A stretch of DNA of 39,498 nucleotides from an uncultured Porphyromonadaceae bacterium (GCA_900555715.1 USMC01000024.1:1-39498), one strand, 5' to 3'. Positions 6,972 through 16,751 are shown, counted from the first letter of the stretch. Numbers and translations: made by a program. The notes: a model not told the origin generated them from the sequence alone.

Positions 6972-9900
6972 TCACTTCCCTGACGTTTGACTCAACGATG
7001 GCGGTATTGCCGCAGCCGATGTGCCGCGCTTACGGTTGGGACGGTTGCTCATCACGAAGCGGAGCTCTGCACCGTCCTTTATGTCATCGTAAGTAATATA
7101 ATTGCGGTCGTGCCGCTTACCGTTCAGATAGAACTCCTTGACATAGACATTTTCCGGCGTCCAGCCGTCTGCCACCATACGTACATCCCGTCCACCGCCC
7201 AGATGCATTGTCACTGCAGGAAGAGCCGGCGAACCTATATTGTACACGTTCGATGACGGCGCCGTGGGGTAGAATCCCATACAGTTGAAGATATACCACG
7301 CCGACATCTGCCCGCAGTCGTCATTACCGCTCAGTGCGTCGGGTTTATTACCGTAGAAGCGGTCCACAACCTCACGCACCCGTTCCTGGCATTTCCATGG
7401 CTGACCGAGATAGTTGTAGATGTAAGCGACCTGATGACATGGTTCGTTGCCGTGCCAGTATGCGCCTATACGCCCCCAGATGTCGTGTGCGCCGGGGATA
7501 TCCTCGGGGAGTTCTACCTGGAAGAGCGAGTCGAGACGCTGAGTATAGCGCTTACGTCCTATTTCGTTTATATGTCCTTGTATATCATGCGGGACATACC
7601 ATGTGTACTGCACGGTGAATCCCTCGGTAATGTCGCCCCATCCGTTCACCGAGCCCGGACCTTCGTATGCTACGGGGGAGAACGGGGTGCGCCAGCCGCC
7701 CTTTGAATCACGCCCGCGCATATAGCCGGTAGCCTTGTCTATCAGATTACGATAGGACAGCGAGCGGTTCAGGAAGCGTTCGTATTCGGCTGTTTTGCCG
7801 AGCTTCTTCGCCGCCATGGCTATGCAGTAGTCATCAAAGGCATATTCGAGAGTCTTGGACACCGACTCTTTCTCTTTGTCAAAAGGCACATACCCCATCG
7901 AGACATACTCGGGCAGGCAGTCGTAGTTAGGATTATCGGCGGTTTTCACCATGGCTTCAAAAGCCCTTTCGCGGTCGAAACCGGGAACATCCTTCACAAT
8001 CATATCGGCAAGCACCGATACGGCATGGTAGCCGATCATGCACCAGTTTTCGCCGCCATAGAACGACCAGATGGGCAGCATGCTCTCGACACTCTGACCG
8101 TAGTGTGCCAGCATGGAATTGGCGATATCGGCCTGCACGTCGCGCTGTACCAGGTTGAAGAGCGGATGGAGAGCACGATAGGTATCCCACAACGAAAGTG
8201 TGGTCAGATTCGTGAAACCAGAAGCCTTGTGTATGTTCTTGTCCAGACCTCGATAGCTGCCGTCTATATCCTGAAAGACAAACGGATGCAGGAAGGCATG
8301 ATACACCGAGGTATAGAAAGTCTCCTTCTGATCGTCAGTTCCCTCGATTTCAAATTTGGACAGCTGCGCATTCCATGCGTCCACGCCTTCCTGATGCACG
8401 CGAGCGAAATCCTTGCCGTTCAGCTCACTGAGATTGGCAAGCGCCCCGTCGGCACTTACACCCGACACAGCCACCTTCACCTCTATCTGTTCACCCGGGG
8501 CTGCATCGAACTCGAGTGCCATTTTCACATTCTTTCCATACGTCTCACGGTCGCTCCGGAAGCGGTTGGTATTGTATATCACCGGCTTGTCGTCCATATA
8601 TATGACAGCGTCGCGGATTGGTCGCGAGAACGTCGCCGCAAGGTAGACATGACGCTCCGGCACCCAACCGTTCACAAGCTTATATGCCGTGAGAGTGGAG
8701 TCATTCACAATCCGAATGTTCGCCCACTCGCACTTGCTCCGCAGCGTGTGGTTGAGGTCGAGCAGAAGCCATGCGTCGCCGGAGCGGTTATATGTAAACC
8801 GGAATATTCCCGCACGCTGCCCCGCCGTCATTTCAGCAGTGACGCCGTAGTCGTCGAGGTCGAGGCTATAATATGCTGCAGAGGCTTTCTCACGGTCGTG
8901 GCTGAAGCGCGAGCGATAACCTTCATCCGGCTTTTCATGCGTCGACGGCTGCAGATGCAGTTCACCCGTACCGGGCATGAACAGGAAGTCGCCAAGGTCA
9001 GGAATGCCTGTTCCGCTGAGGTGCGTAAGACTGAAGCCCAGCACTGTAGGATGGTCGTACTTGTAGCCCGCGGCAGTGTCGTAGTCGTCAAAATCGGTGT
9101 CAGGGCTGATTTGTATACCGCCGAATGGCGTCTGAGCGCCAGGATAGACATTGCCGAAGCCTTCCGTGCCTATGAGCGGATTGACATACCGCGACAGGTC
9201 CTGACGGGGCTGTTTTCTCACTGATGCTTTTTCGTCATCGTCGCCTATTGCGTTGATATACTCCGCCCAGAGGTTCTCCACGGAATTTTTCTCTCCGGGA
9301 CCAAGGATATGATGCATGGCGGCATCCCACGACCATGGAATCACTTCGAGCGCCGTACGGTTGAACTTACGCAGGAAATCCTTGTCCTTGTTTTGCGACA
9401 GCCAATAGAGGAAATAGCCAGTATTGCGGTAGCCGCTCATCCACGACCCCCCGCGAGGACGGTCTTTAGACGAAAAGTCCTGGCTGAAACTGCCGCATGC
9501 CACACGCACACCGTCGGCTACACCTTCGATGAACGACCAGTAAGGACTCTTTCCGTCGTAGCTGCCGCATCCTTTGGGTTCGAGCTGGTAGGCATGTGTA
9601 AGCTCGTGGTAAAGCACGCCACGCGTCTCATAATCGACTCTCGCAGTGTCGTTACCGGCGAAGCTGTGGCTCACCCAGTCGACATTATAGTCAATTCGGA
9701 CATGGTTTCCGCCGCCGCTCTTATAGGATATGCCGTCGAAGCTGCGCACAACATAGTCGATGTCGTGAATGTCGGGTATACTGTCGGCGGGCGAGAAATA
9801 GAGGGTCTGTATAACGCGCCGGGCGTTGTCGGCGATGTATTTGTCGGGATTCTTAACTATGGCGCCATATATCTTTGCGCCTTCGCTTTCCGGATTTTCT

Positions 9901-10040
9901 ATCACGAAATGCACGCGCCCGGGATTATAGTTACGCCACTGGCGTTCAATGGCAACGGGAGCCGGGAAACGACTGTCGGTCTGAGCCGTGCAAGGGAGCA
10001 CGGCGAGTAATGCAAATGTAAATATTGATAACTGTTTCAC
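6972..10040 (-). CDS. Basic-secretory-protein metalloprotease domain fused to GH92 alpha-mannosidase
   Basis: After a signal peptide (residues 1-20, LPCTAQ), residues about 25-265 match the basic secretory protein family (plant BSP, PF04450 type): HVRIDYNVDWVSHSF, the zinc motif YHELTHAYQ with His145, Glu146 and His149, and SFIEGVADGVR about 20 residues later. Residues about 283-1005 are a complete GH92: YVNPLIGTEGFGNVYPGAQ, SLWDTYRALHPL, DITEGFTVQYTW (Glu near 806), HGNEPCHQVAYIYN (Glu near 866) and GNDDCGQMSAW (Asp907 and Asp908). Both catalytic motifs look intact. The GNEPCH version resembles alpha-1,2-type GH92s. One reading is that the protein cleaves and deglycosylates mannoproteins. 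The start is GTG, since an in-frame TGA lies shortly upstream. It follows GH38 after a strong hairpin. Proteolytic activity is not established for most BSP proteins. Confidence 0.85.
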   Translation of the reverse strand: MKQLSIFTFALLAVLPCTAQTDSRFPAPVAIERQWRNYNPGRVHFVIENPESEGAKIYGAIVKNPDKYIADNARRVIQTLYFSPADSIPDIHDIDYVVRSFDGISYKSGGGNHVRIDYNVDWVSHSFAGNDTARVDYETRGVLYHELTHAYQLEPKGCGSYDGKSPYWSFIEGVADGVRVACGSFSQDFSSKDRPRGGSWMSGYRNTGYFLYWLSQNKDKDFLRKFNRTALEVIPWSWDAAMHHILGPGEKNSVENLWAEYINAIGDDDEKASVRKQPRQDLSRYVNPLIGTEGFGNVYPGAQTPFGGIQISPDTDFDDYDTAAGYKYDHPTVLGFSLTHLSGTGIPDLGDFLFMPGTGELHLQPSTHEKPDEGYRSRFSHDREKASAAYYSLDLDDYGVTAEMTAGQRAGIFRFTYNRSGDAWLLLDLNHTLRSKCEWANIRIVNDSTLTAYKLVNGWVPERHVYLAATFSRPIRDAVIYMDDKPVIYNTNRFRSDRETYGKNVKMALEFDAAPGEQIEVKVAVSGVSADGALANLSELNGKDFARVHQEGVDAWNAQLSKFEIEGTDDQKETFYTSVYHAFLHPFVFQDIDGSYRGLDKNIHKASGFTNLTTLSLWDTYRALHPLFNLVQRDVQADIANSMLAHYGQSVESMLPIWSFYGGENWCMIGYHAVSVLADMIVKDVPGFDRERAFEAMVKTADNPNYDCLPEYVSMGYVPFDKEKESVSKTLEYAFDDYCIAMAAKKLGKTAEYERFLNRSLSYRNLIDKATGYMRGRDSKGGWRTPFSPVAYEGPGSVNGWGDITEGFTVQYTWYVPHDIQGHINEIGRKRYTQRLDSLFQVELPEDIPGAHDIWGRIGAYWHGNEPCHQVAYIYNYLGQPWKCQERVREVVDRFYGNKPDALSGNDDCGQMSAWYIFNCMGFYPTAPSSNVYNIGSPALPAVTMHLGGGRDVRMVADGWTPENVYVKEFYLNGKRHDRNYITYDDIKDGAELRFVMSNRPNRKRGTSAAAIPPSLSQTSGK

Positions 10041-10064
10041 GACTGTTATGGTTTGTCAGATAAA

Positions 10065-10097
10065 GTGCCATAACGTCCTGTATGAACGTTATGGCAC
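10065..10097 (-). terminator. Intergenic stem-loop between GH38 and the protease-GH92 gene
   Basis: A perfect 12-bp stem (GTGCCATAACGT at 10065-10076, complement at 10086-10097) has a 9-base loop. On the minus strand it is followed by TTTATCTG. It lies only 24 bp before the GTG start of the protease-GH92 gene, so it may act as a partial terminator or as an mRNA-stabilising 3' end. Confidence 0.6.
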
Positions 10098-10138
10098 ACC
10101 TTTTCTACCTTAATATCATAAACTTGAGACTATTATCC

Positions 10139-13100
10139 TTATTCGTAAACCCCGAACTCATATATGCGGGTCACATGGGTATTGCCTTGTTGCTCGGGCT
10201 GTGTCACGAGCAGACGGACATAGCGTGCGTCGGCCGGCTTTGCCAGCTTACGCGACACCTTGTTGGCGGTATTCGCAAGGATTGCATCTATGGTCTTCCA
10301 TTCTTCCTTATCGCTGTTGCGACCCTGCAGGTAACATGCACCGGTGATGTACGAAGGATTTTCGGCTCCGGCATTGGTTATGGACCATGCCTTGATATTC
10401 TTTGTCGTGCCGAGGTCATATTCCACGTAAGGCGGGAATCCCGTCTCGTCGCACCACTTCGTGTTGACGTCGCCGTCGGTGAGGAATCTCGGATGTTCGC
10501 CGTCGTTCATGCATCCCGACCAACTCATGAGCATGTCGCTGTTGAGAAGGTTGGCGCCGAGCGCACGTTTAGCGTCGGCATTGGCGCGGGTCGCACCGGC
10601 TGCTATGGCAGTGCGGAAAAGCGGTGCCATGGGAGCAGACTGCTGTGCGGCTTCACTGGCTGCTGTAGCTGCGAAAATCACAAGGGCAGGATTATCGGGA
10701 AGCACAACTTCACGCGTGCCGGCAGGCAGATCTATGGCATATTTGTACATGTACGTAAATTCGTATGGATGGTCGCCCTTGGCAGAATGGCGGTGAGTAC
10801 CGGCATACGCCACTTCATCGGTATCCATGTAGCCTTCTGTGTGACCTGTGTGTCCCCACTGACCGATAAACCCTGTATAGGAAGGTACGGAGAGTTCTGT
10901 CGATGTTTTGCCGTGTCGGAAGGTTCCCTTGGTACCTTCGTCCTCAGATGCCGTGGCTGCAAGGATATAGAGGCGGTTGTAGTTGCCTTCAGGGAGGGTG
11001 ATGGTATCGCCGTGGCAGGCCTTGCCGTTGAGGAGCGCCGAGTTTTCAAGTCTGAAAGGCACACCCAGAGCAGTGATGGATGAGGGCACGAGTTCGGCAG
11101 CGTAGCTGTAGCCGCCGCAGAAGTCTGCGTCCTGTGCAAACTTGTTCCAGCTGAAGCACTTCTTGTCGTAGTTCAGAGGAATCTGTTCGTAGGTGGCAAG
11201 GTCTTTCCTTTCGGCGGGTGCGAATTTAACCTTGTAAGTCTTCATGCCGAAGGGACCTACTTTAACGTCGAGCGTATTGCCTGAGAAGGATGCGTTGCCT
11301 ATAGTCTTTTCAGTACCGTCTGCTTCCACTGCCGCAACGATTGGGCGCGCGAAAGTAACCTTGCCGGTCTTTGCGCCGTCGCCTGCCGTTTCATACAGAC
11401 GCACAACATATTCGTCGCCGTTCTGAGCCTTCTTCAGAGCCTTCATGGCGAGGTCTTTGTTGTCTACGCTTGCCATTGAGAACGACTTTCCGAGCGGACC
11501 GGCATGCTTGGTGGCGGAGAATGCCTTGATGCGCTGGTTGAGACCGTCGGCAGCTGTTGAGGCAACCGTCTTGTCTACCGCACCGCTATGCCCTGTAAGG
11601 GTGTAGGTGAAAGTGTGGTGACCGAAGTCCTGATGATCCTGATATGCGTAGCTCTTTTTTGTCTTGGGCGTGTGGAGGAGAGTGAGGCGAAGATTGTTGT
11701 CGGCGGGCTTATCCCATCCGTACTTGCAGTCGTTCATCACCGTCACGCCATAGTTGCCGTCGCTGAGGTCCGCCCAGCGTTGCGAGTACACTTCGTAAGC
11801 ATTGTCGACATTGTTGCCGCGTTCTATCGTACCAAGTCCGAGGTCGTAAGTCGCCTTGGGCGCTGATACTGTCAGCGGGAACTCAGCTTTGACGAGAGCA
11901 TTGGTAGTAGCCCAGTCGACATCATTCACGAAATCGATGCGGTCGGCGAGCGCACCTTCATACAGGCGGATATACTGCCTGAATTTTGAATCGCCATGCC
12001 CTTTTTCCACGCAGAGAGTGGTACGCACCGGTCCTTCTTCTATTACCGACATCGTTACATTTTCATCTATCGACTGAGGCTCTGCGTCGACAGTCTTCTT
12101 GATGATTTCCCATGCCGGCCAGCTATACGATTCGTTGTCGGTAAATATTGCCAGGCGGATTGCCTTGCCGTCGGCAACGAGCTGTTTGCCGTTGCGCTTG
12201 TCCACCAATGAAGTAATGTCGCCTTTGTCGTCGAGCGTGATGGCATATACGGAATTCCCGACAGTGCGGACACCTGTCTTCGGCGCCGCAGCTTTGTAGC
12301 TGCCGGAGAAGCGGAGGTCGTAGACCGCATATCCGTTTGCCGGCACGGTTGCTTCCACAAGCACTTTTGCCCTGCCGTTTTCGACGCCGAGAATCTGTGC
12401 GGCTACCGGATTGCCGTTCTGGTCGTATGCCTGCACCTTGCCGGGACGCCCTTTGACAGATACTTCAAACTCTACAAGATCGGTGGCCTCATGTCCGAGT
12501 GCATTATAGAGCACGACCGGAGTACCCTTCACGCGGGTGTCGAGCTGCGAGGCAACGGCACCTACCGAATGAGTGAGGACGTCGGAGAACTGTTTGAGCG
12601 AGAGGAGCTCATCGTTCCATGAAAATTCATAAGCACGCGGTATGGATGTGCCGGTAAGGTCGTCGTGGAACTGATGAAAAATGAATCGGCGCCATGCCTC
12701 GGAGAGGAAATCGACCGGATACTGCGTGAGCCCGAGAGCTTCCGATGCTACCGATGAGCGCTCCGCTGCGTCGCCGAGCAACTCGTTCTGGCGGTTATAG
12801 AGTTTCATTGCGGCCTGAGAAGTGTAGCAGCCCGTGCCGTGAACGTCCATCAGAAGTTCGCCATCATAACGGGGCAGTTCAGGATGCGAACTGTAAGGCT
12901 GATAATCCTTGAAAAGCTGGTCGGAGGTGACACTGAGAATCTTCACGGGTCCGTCGTTCTTGCCGATTGCGTTACAAACAGCTTCCACCGACTGTATGGA
13001 CGGTGAGCCGCCTATGTCGCCGGTGCCATAATAATGGAATACCTTCCCGAGGGGGCTTTCGGCAGCGCGGTTGATGAGATCGCGGTTCTGAGTGAGGTCT

Positions 13101-13765
13101 TCATTTTTCCATCGGCGACCGTAGTCGAAGCCATGAGCCATCATTATCTCAGATCCGTCCACGCCTCGCCACAGACCGATTGTGTAAGGATATTTCTTAT
13201 CGCCGTGGAAGGGATGGTTACGCCATCCGAGCTTCTGCGAAGAGAATCCTATCAGACCGCAGTGCGCGGCTACCGAAGGTAGCGTCCAGCCGAAACCGAA
13301 GCAGTCGGGAAGGAAAATATCGGTGCTTTCAACGCCGAACTCATTGCGGTAGAATTCCTGTCCGAGCATTACGTTACGTATCGCCGACTCTATCGAAGGC
13401 ACGATAGCGTCGTTGGCTTCCCAGCTGGCTCCGCTGATATGCCAGCGCCCCGACTTGATGTATTCTTTCATCAGTTCGTACTCGCGCGGGTAATATTCTT
13501 TCATCCAAGCATACTTGGAGCCGCCTTCGAAGTTGAATACGTAGTCGGGATATTTTTCGAGCAGTTTTAGGTTCTGGTCTATCGTGTTCCACACATATTG
13601 TCCGATGGTGGTCTGGATATCCCAGTTCCATTGCGTGTCAAGATGGGCGTCCGACACCAGATAAGCGGTGGTCTGACCGTTGTTTCCGGTCTGTTGCGCA
13701 TCCGCTGCCGCGGCGGCGGCAAGAAGTGCGAGAGCTGCCATACTCAGCTTGCGTTTTGCTTTCAT
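10139..13765 (-). CDS. GH38 alpha-mannosidase with C-terminal F5/8C domain
   Basis: Retaining zinc-dependent alpha-mannosidase, 1208 residues, with a signal peptide (1-23, AAAADAQQ). Zinc ligands and nucleophile are visible: SDAHLDTQWNWD (His41, Asp43), FLPDCFGFGW (Asp154, nucleophile) and FHQFHDDLTGTSIP (His367). The central and C-terminal GH38 beta domains follow (VVLYNALGH, DFVNDVDWAT, VTVMNDCKYGWD), then an F5/8C, CBM32-like module at about 1070-1208 (DGDVNTKWCDE, YVEYDLGTTKNIKAW). Unlike the paralogue at 28022 it lacks a sorting-type tail, so it may stay in the periplasm. It has its own promoter box and repeat pair (13806-13871), so it probably starts a transcript shared with the protease-GH92 gene. 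Confidence 0.92.
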   Translation of the reverse strand: MKAKRKLSMAALALLAAAAAADAQQTGNNGQTTAYLVSDAHLDTQWNWDIQTTIGQYVWNTIDQNLKLLEKYPDYVFNFEGGSKYAWMKEYYPREYELMKEYIKSGRWHISGASWEANDAIVPSIESAIRNVMLGQEFYRNEFGVESTDIFLPDCFGFGWTLPSVAAHCGLIGFSSQKLGWRNHPFHGDKKYPYTIGLWRGVDGSEIMMAHGFDYGRRWKNEDLTQNRDLINRAAESPLGKVFHYYGTGDIGGSPSIQSVEAVCNAIGKNDGPVKILSVTSDQLFKDYQPYSSHPELPRYDGELLMDVHGTGCYTSQAAMKLYNRQNELLGDAAERSSVASEALGLTQYPVDFLSEAWRRFIFHQFHDDLTGTSIPRAYEFSWNDELLSLKQFSDVLTHSVGAVASQLDTRVKGTPVVLYNALGHEATDLVEFEVSVKGRPGKVQAYDQNGNPVAAQILGVENGRAKVLVEATVPANGYAVYDLRFSGSYKAAAPKTGVRTVGNSVYAITLDDKGDITSLVDKRNGKQLVADGKAIRLAIFTDNESYSWPAWEIIKKTVDAEPQSIDENVTMSVIEEGPVRTTLCVEKGHGDSKFRQYIRLYEGALADRIDFVNDVDWATTNALVKAEFPLTVSAPKATYDLGLGTIERGNNVDNAYEVYSQRWADLSDGNYGVTVMNDCKYGWDKPADNNLRLTLLHTPKTKKSYAYQDHQDFGHHTFTYTLTGHSGAVDKTVASTAADGLNQRIKAFSATKHAGPLGKSFSMASVDNKDLAMKALKKAQNGDEYVVRLYETAGDGAKTGKVTFARPIVAAVEADGTEKTIGNASFSGNTLDVKVGPFGMKTYKVKFAPAERKDLATYEQIPLNYDKKCFSWNKFAQDADFCGGYSYAAELVPSSITALGVPFRLENSALLNGKACHGDTITLPEGNYNRLYILAATASEDEGTKGTFRHGKTSTELSVPSYTGFIGQWGHTGHTEGYMDTDEVAYAGTHRHSAKGDHPYEFTYMYKYAIDLPAGTREVVLPDNPALVIFAATAASEAAQQSAPMAPLFRTAIAAGATRANADAKRALGANLLNSDMLMSWSGCMNDGEHPRFLTDGDVNTKWCDETGFPPYVEYDLGTTKNIKAWSITNAGAENPSYITGACYLQGRNSDKEEWKTIDAILANTANKVSRKLAKPADARYVRLLVTQPEQQGNTHVTRIYEFGVYE

Positions 13766-13805
13766 AGTATTTAAATGAAGTAGTGATTATGATAGTTTAC
13801 ATGTG

Positions 13806-13813
13806 CAAAATTA
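13806..13813 (-). promoter_or_regulatory. -7 box of the downstream GH38 transcript
   Basis: TAATTTTG on the minus strand, 40 bp before the ATG at 13765, without a -33 TTTG at standard spacing. It is the same box as in the other locus promoters. Confidence 0.5.
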
Positions 13814-13895
13814 ATGTCAAGGCGGATAATGAGGGGTATCAAATAGTGACGATTTGCGCTAAAATAACGCATCTTTACCCGTTTGACATTAATTT
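13808..13895. repeat. 13-bp perfect inverted repeats flanking the GH38 promoter region
   Basis: AAATTAATGTCAA at 13808-13820 and its exact reverse complement at 13883-13895 enclose 62 bp containing the putative operator. One arm overlaps the -7 box. This could be a regulator site, a cruciform-forming element or an inversion site. Confidence 0.45.
13842..13871 (-). promoter_or_regulatory. Putative regulator-binding direct repeats upstream of GH38
   Basis: The proximal unit on the minus strand, GTCACTATTTGATACC (core 13842-13850), matches the unit before the sensor gene at 15 of 16 positions and begins 29 bp from the end of the -7 box. A weaker unit lies 21 bp further upstream (TGCGTTATT, 13863-13871). 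Confidence 0.45.
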
Positions 13896-13905
13896 ACACG
13901 TTATT

Positions 13906-13932
13906 GACCTGTACCAACCACTGACACAGGTC
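13906..13932 (-). terminator. Weak stem-loop after the C10 protease gene
   Basis: A 7-bp inverted repeat (GACCTGT and ACAGGTC) with a 13-base loop begins five bases beyond the C10 stop codon. No U-tract follows. It may end the susCD-GH76-C10 transcript before the new promoter at 13806. Confidence 0.35.
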
Positions 13933-13937
13933 TTCGC

Positions 13938-16751
13938 TTAGCGCTTTAATACCTTCCGACCGGATATTATGTACAGTCCGGCAGGCAACGAGCCGAATGC
14001 AGAAACTGTTCCGACTCTTATGCCCTGAAGATTGTAGACCGGCGCAGCAGCATCCATGTTTTCCACCACAGGGATATCTATGCCGTTGGTTTCGCCTTCG
14101 TCGTAGCGGACTGCGCAAGAATCATAGCCTGCGATCTTGGTGAAGTACGCATGGAAGGGTTCGACATCCGTCGTCGTCACAAAGTTGGCGAACGTTTCGT
14201 CAAGACCCATGACAGCGACCGGTGTCTTTGTGGATATGCATCCTACAAAACTGCTTGCGGCGCTGACATTGTCTACAGTCCGTAACCCGTCGGTAGTGAT
14301 GGTGACGTTTTTAGCGGAGAATGTGACAGCGCTGCCCGTATGGTCGAACGGCATTCCCCCGAGATTTCCGGTCACACCTACAAGGAGCGGCTGACCCGCC
14401 GGTATTTCTGCATCCGAATGAGCAAAAACGAGTGTTCCGCGCCGTGCCCCCATGAATTTCTTGAGGAATATCGACTTGCCTGTGTCGCTTGCGGAGGTGA
14501 ACCAGTCGACCGTATTACCGTCAGCCTCCACGTTCTCTACAGGGAACGGCAGGAACAACGTCGACCATGCCGGCATATTTTCGCGGGTATAGCTGGCTTC
14601 CTCTGCCACAAATGCGCGGGGCACGCTCAGTTCATAGCCGTCCTTAACACGGAAAACCTCCGCCTTGTCGCCATAGACGATATTCGAGATAGTCTGGCGA
14701 TAGACACGCAGCACTCGTGCCGACAGTACGGCATCCTCGTCGAGGTACATTATCAGGTTGGGATTTGCGTCAGGTACGCCTATCGTGCGCGGCGACTTGC
14801 CTGTCAGATATACTGCTGTGACATCTGACGGCAGTGAATAGTTCTGGCTTGTGGAGGGAATGCGCTCAACAGTGCCGTCGGCTTTCCACATGCAGTCCAT
14901 GTTGAATACCTTGTCGATAGAACTGATGACGCCGTTCGTTGCCGACGTCTGACGCGAAAGCACGAAGCGGTGGAAGCCGGGTGTGCCGTCAGGCTGGAAC
15001 TTGTAGTACACATCGGCTGTTTCGCCGGCGCGGATGGATATTGTGTTGCCCGACACGCGCTTGCCGTCAACAAACATGTATGTCTCGCCGTAGAAGTCAT
15101 CGCCGGTGTTTGTGATGGTGTATTTCACACGCTGCCATTGTCCTGCCACTGATACGCCCTCAAGGGTCAGCTTATCCACCTGCAGACGCGTGCCGTTACC
15201 CGGGCGGGCGCTTACCTGGACCTTGTCGGACGATACGGTCAGCGCGATGTTGTTGCGGTCGCTGTTCATGTCATCGAGCCATTCGCTGCTGCCGCTGCGA
15301 CGGCTGACGCCGCGAAGTGTATATTCGCCGTCGGCAAGACCGGCGCCGAATCTGACGGTTATCGACTTACCATAGCGGTCGGCAGGATTATATGTGTCCG
15401 TACTTATGCCGAACGGTTCCCCTACCCGGTTCCCTTCGGCATCATAAACCACAAATCCATGCTCTATCTCATATCTGTTCAGGAGCAGCGTGCGGATATT
15501 GTACGAGAAATATAGTGATACATTGCCATCGGCGTCGCGTACCGTGGCGGATTGTCCGGGCAGAAGTGCGGATATGGCACAGCGCACTATTTCATTGTCA
15601 TCCCCGGTATATTCCGGCCGGAGGTTTACGATGACGTTCTGACCCATTGAATATCCGTTGGCGTCTGACGAGCCGCCTATGCCTTGTGAATCAGGCGCCA
15701 TGACAGTGAGGACGAAATATCCGTCGCACCATCCGCCCCAGCCCCAGTTGATGTGGTAGAGACCTTTGCCGTCATAGCCGTCGCAAATGAATTCATGACC
15801 GCCTGTGCGCTCATAGTTGTCTGCGCCAATCAGAAGTGGGCGACCTGCGGCAAGCTCGTTATAGAAAAGATCTTCCCACTCCTGAAAAGTATAATTCAGG
15901 TGGTAGACATTGAATGCTTTCTTTGTATATCCGAAGTATTCCTTCAGGGCGTTCATCGCATTGACCGACGTGGCGCCTGTAGCGCCGGCATAGCCGCTCT
16001 GCATGCCGCAGCCGGCGTAGAGCATAAGCTGCGATACGGCATCCTTCGAAGCCTGTGAATCATTGTTTCCGTAAGTATCCTTCATGGACGCCCAGTCGAA
16101 GACCACAGGAGGAAGCGATGGCATAGTCCTGGAGTTGCCCGACCAGTCGTATGTGTACGAAGGTATCGTCTTGGTAGCGTCCTGCGGCCACTTCCAGTAG
16201 TACATGATCTGCGTCGTGGCGGTGGCTACACAGCCCGTGGCGCTGTGTTCGTTGTACTGACCCGAATTCTGGTCGACGTACGGAGGTGTCATGCCGTTGT
16301 AAGGCGAACCCTGGTTCCACCGGCTTGAGACGAGAGGCGCTATAGCCGGTTTGTCATCGCTGCGCGACAGCGCCGGAGATGCATTATGTGTGTCGGCGCT
16401 TTCGAGGACAACGACGGCTTCATCAAGCTCGTCGAGCCATGCCTTTAGTGCATCCGGCATATAAGCCACATCAAAACACCCAGTGTCCGAATACCCGAGC
16501 ACGGGCTGCATGCGGTCGCTGGCTGACGCTATTACATAACCGCGTCCTCCTTCGACATTGAAAATATAACTGGATTGCGACACCCGGACACATTCAAGAT
16601 CCGGTGTGGCGGCGCGTACGCCGCGCACAGACGTGGAATGTCGCGCCGACATAAAATCCAGGGCATTGACACGAGCCTCGTCGAGCGACAGGTTGCCGCC
16701 GAATACGGATGCTGCCGACAATAAAAAGAGTAAAGATGATATATATCGCAT
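13938..16751 (-). CDS. C10-family (streptopain-like) cysteine protease
   Basis: Predicted secreted cysteine protease of 937 residues. A signal peptide (1-18) precedes a prodomain of the SpeB/Spi type (about 20-125, with YVIASASDRMQPVLGYSDTG). The catalytic domain, about 140-360, has SRWNQGSPYN, the nucleophile in ATGCVATATTQIMYYW (Cys174) and the His in RTGGHEFICDGYDGKG (His319), followed by YHINWGWGGWCDGYF. Residues about 380-890 look like beta-sandwich modules without a clear family. The end, PVYNLQGIRV...GLYIISGRKVLKR, is the same kind of tail as on GH76 and GH130 and suggests export by a type IX-like route. It lies 36 bp behind GH76 and is probably co-transcribed. A protease inside a mannan locus suggests a mannoprotein substrate. 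Confidence 0.92.
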   Translation of the reverse strand: MRYISSLLFLLSAASVFGGNLSLDEARVNALDFMSARHSTSVRGVRAATPDLECVRVSQSSYIFNVEGGRGYVIASASDRMQPVLGYSDTGCFDVAYMPDALKAWLDELDEAVVVLESADTHNASPALSRSDDKPAIAPLVSSRWNQGSPYNGMTPPYVDQNSGQYNEHSATGCVATATTQIMYYWKWPQDATKTIPSYTYDWSGNSRTMPSLPPVVFDWASMKDTYGNNDSQASKDAVSQLMLYAGCGMQSGYAGATGATSVNAMNALKEYFGYTKKAFNVYHLNYTFQEWEDLFYNELAAGRPLLIGADNYERTGGHEFICDGYDGKGLYHINWGWGGWCDGYFVLTVMAPDSQGIGGSSDANGYSMGQNVIVNLRPEYTGDDNEIVRCAISALLPGQSATVRDADGNVSLYFSYNIRTLLLNRYEIEHGFVVYDAEGNRVGEPFGISTDTYNPADRYGKSITVRFGAGLADGEYTLRGVSRRSGSSEWLDDMNSDRNNIALTVSSDKVQVSARPGNGTRLQVDKLTLEGVSVAGQWQRVKYTITNTGDDFYGETYMFVDGKRVSGNTISIRAGETADVYYKFQPDGTPGFHRFVLSRQTSATNGVISSIDKVFNMDCMWKADGTVERIPSTSQNYSLPSDVTAVYLTGKSPRTIGVPDANPNLIMYLDEDAVLSARVLRVYRQTISNIVYGDKAEVFRVKDGYELSVPRAFVAEEASYTRENMPAWSTLFLPFPVENVEADGNTVDWFTSASDTGKSIFLKKFMGARRGTLVFAHSDAEIPAGQPLLVGVTGNLGGMPFDHTGSAVTFSAKNVTITTDGLRTVDNVSAASSFVGCISTKTPVAVMGLDETFANFVTTTDVEPFHAYFTKIAGYDSCAVRYDEGETNGIDIPVVENMDAAAPVYNLQGIRVGTVSAFGSLPAGLYIISGRKVLKR

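Noticed and set aside
8025..9224. 399-codon plus-strand open frame opposite the protease-GH92 gene
   Set aside because: Shadow of the GH92 half; no recognisable protein features.
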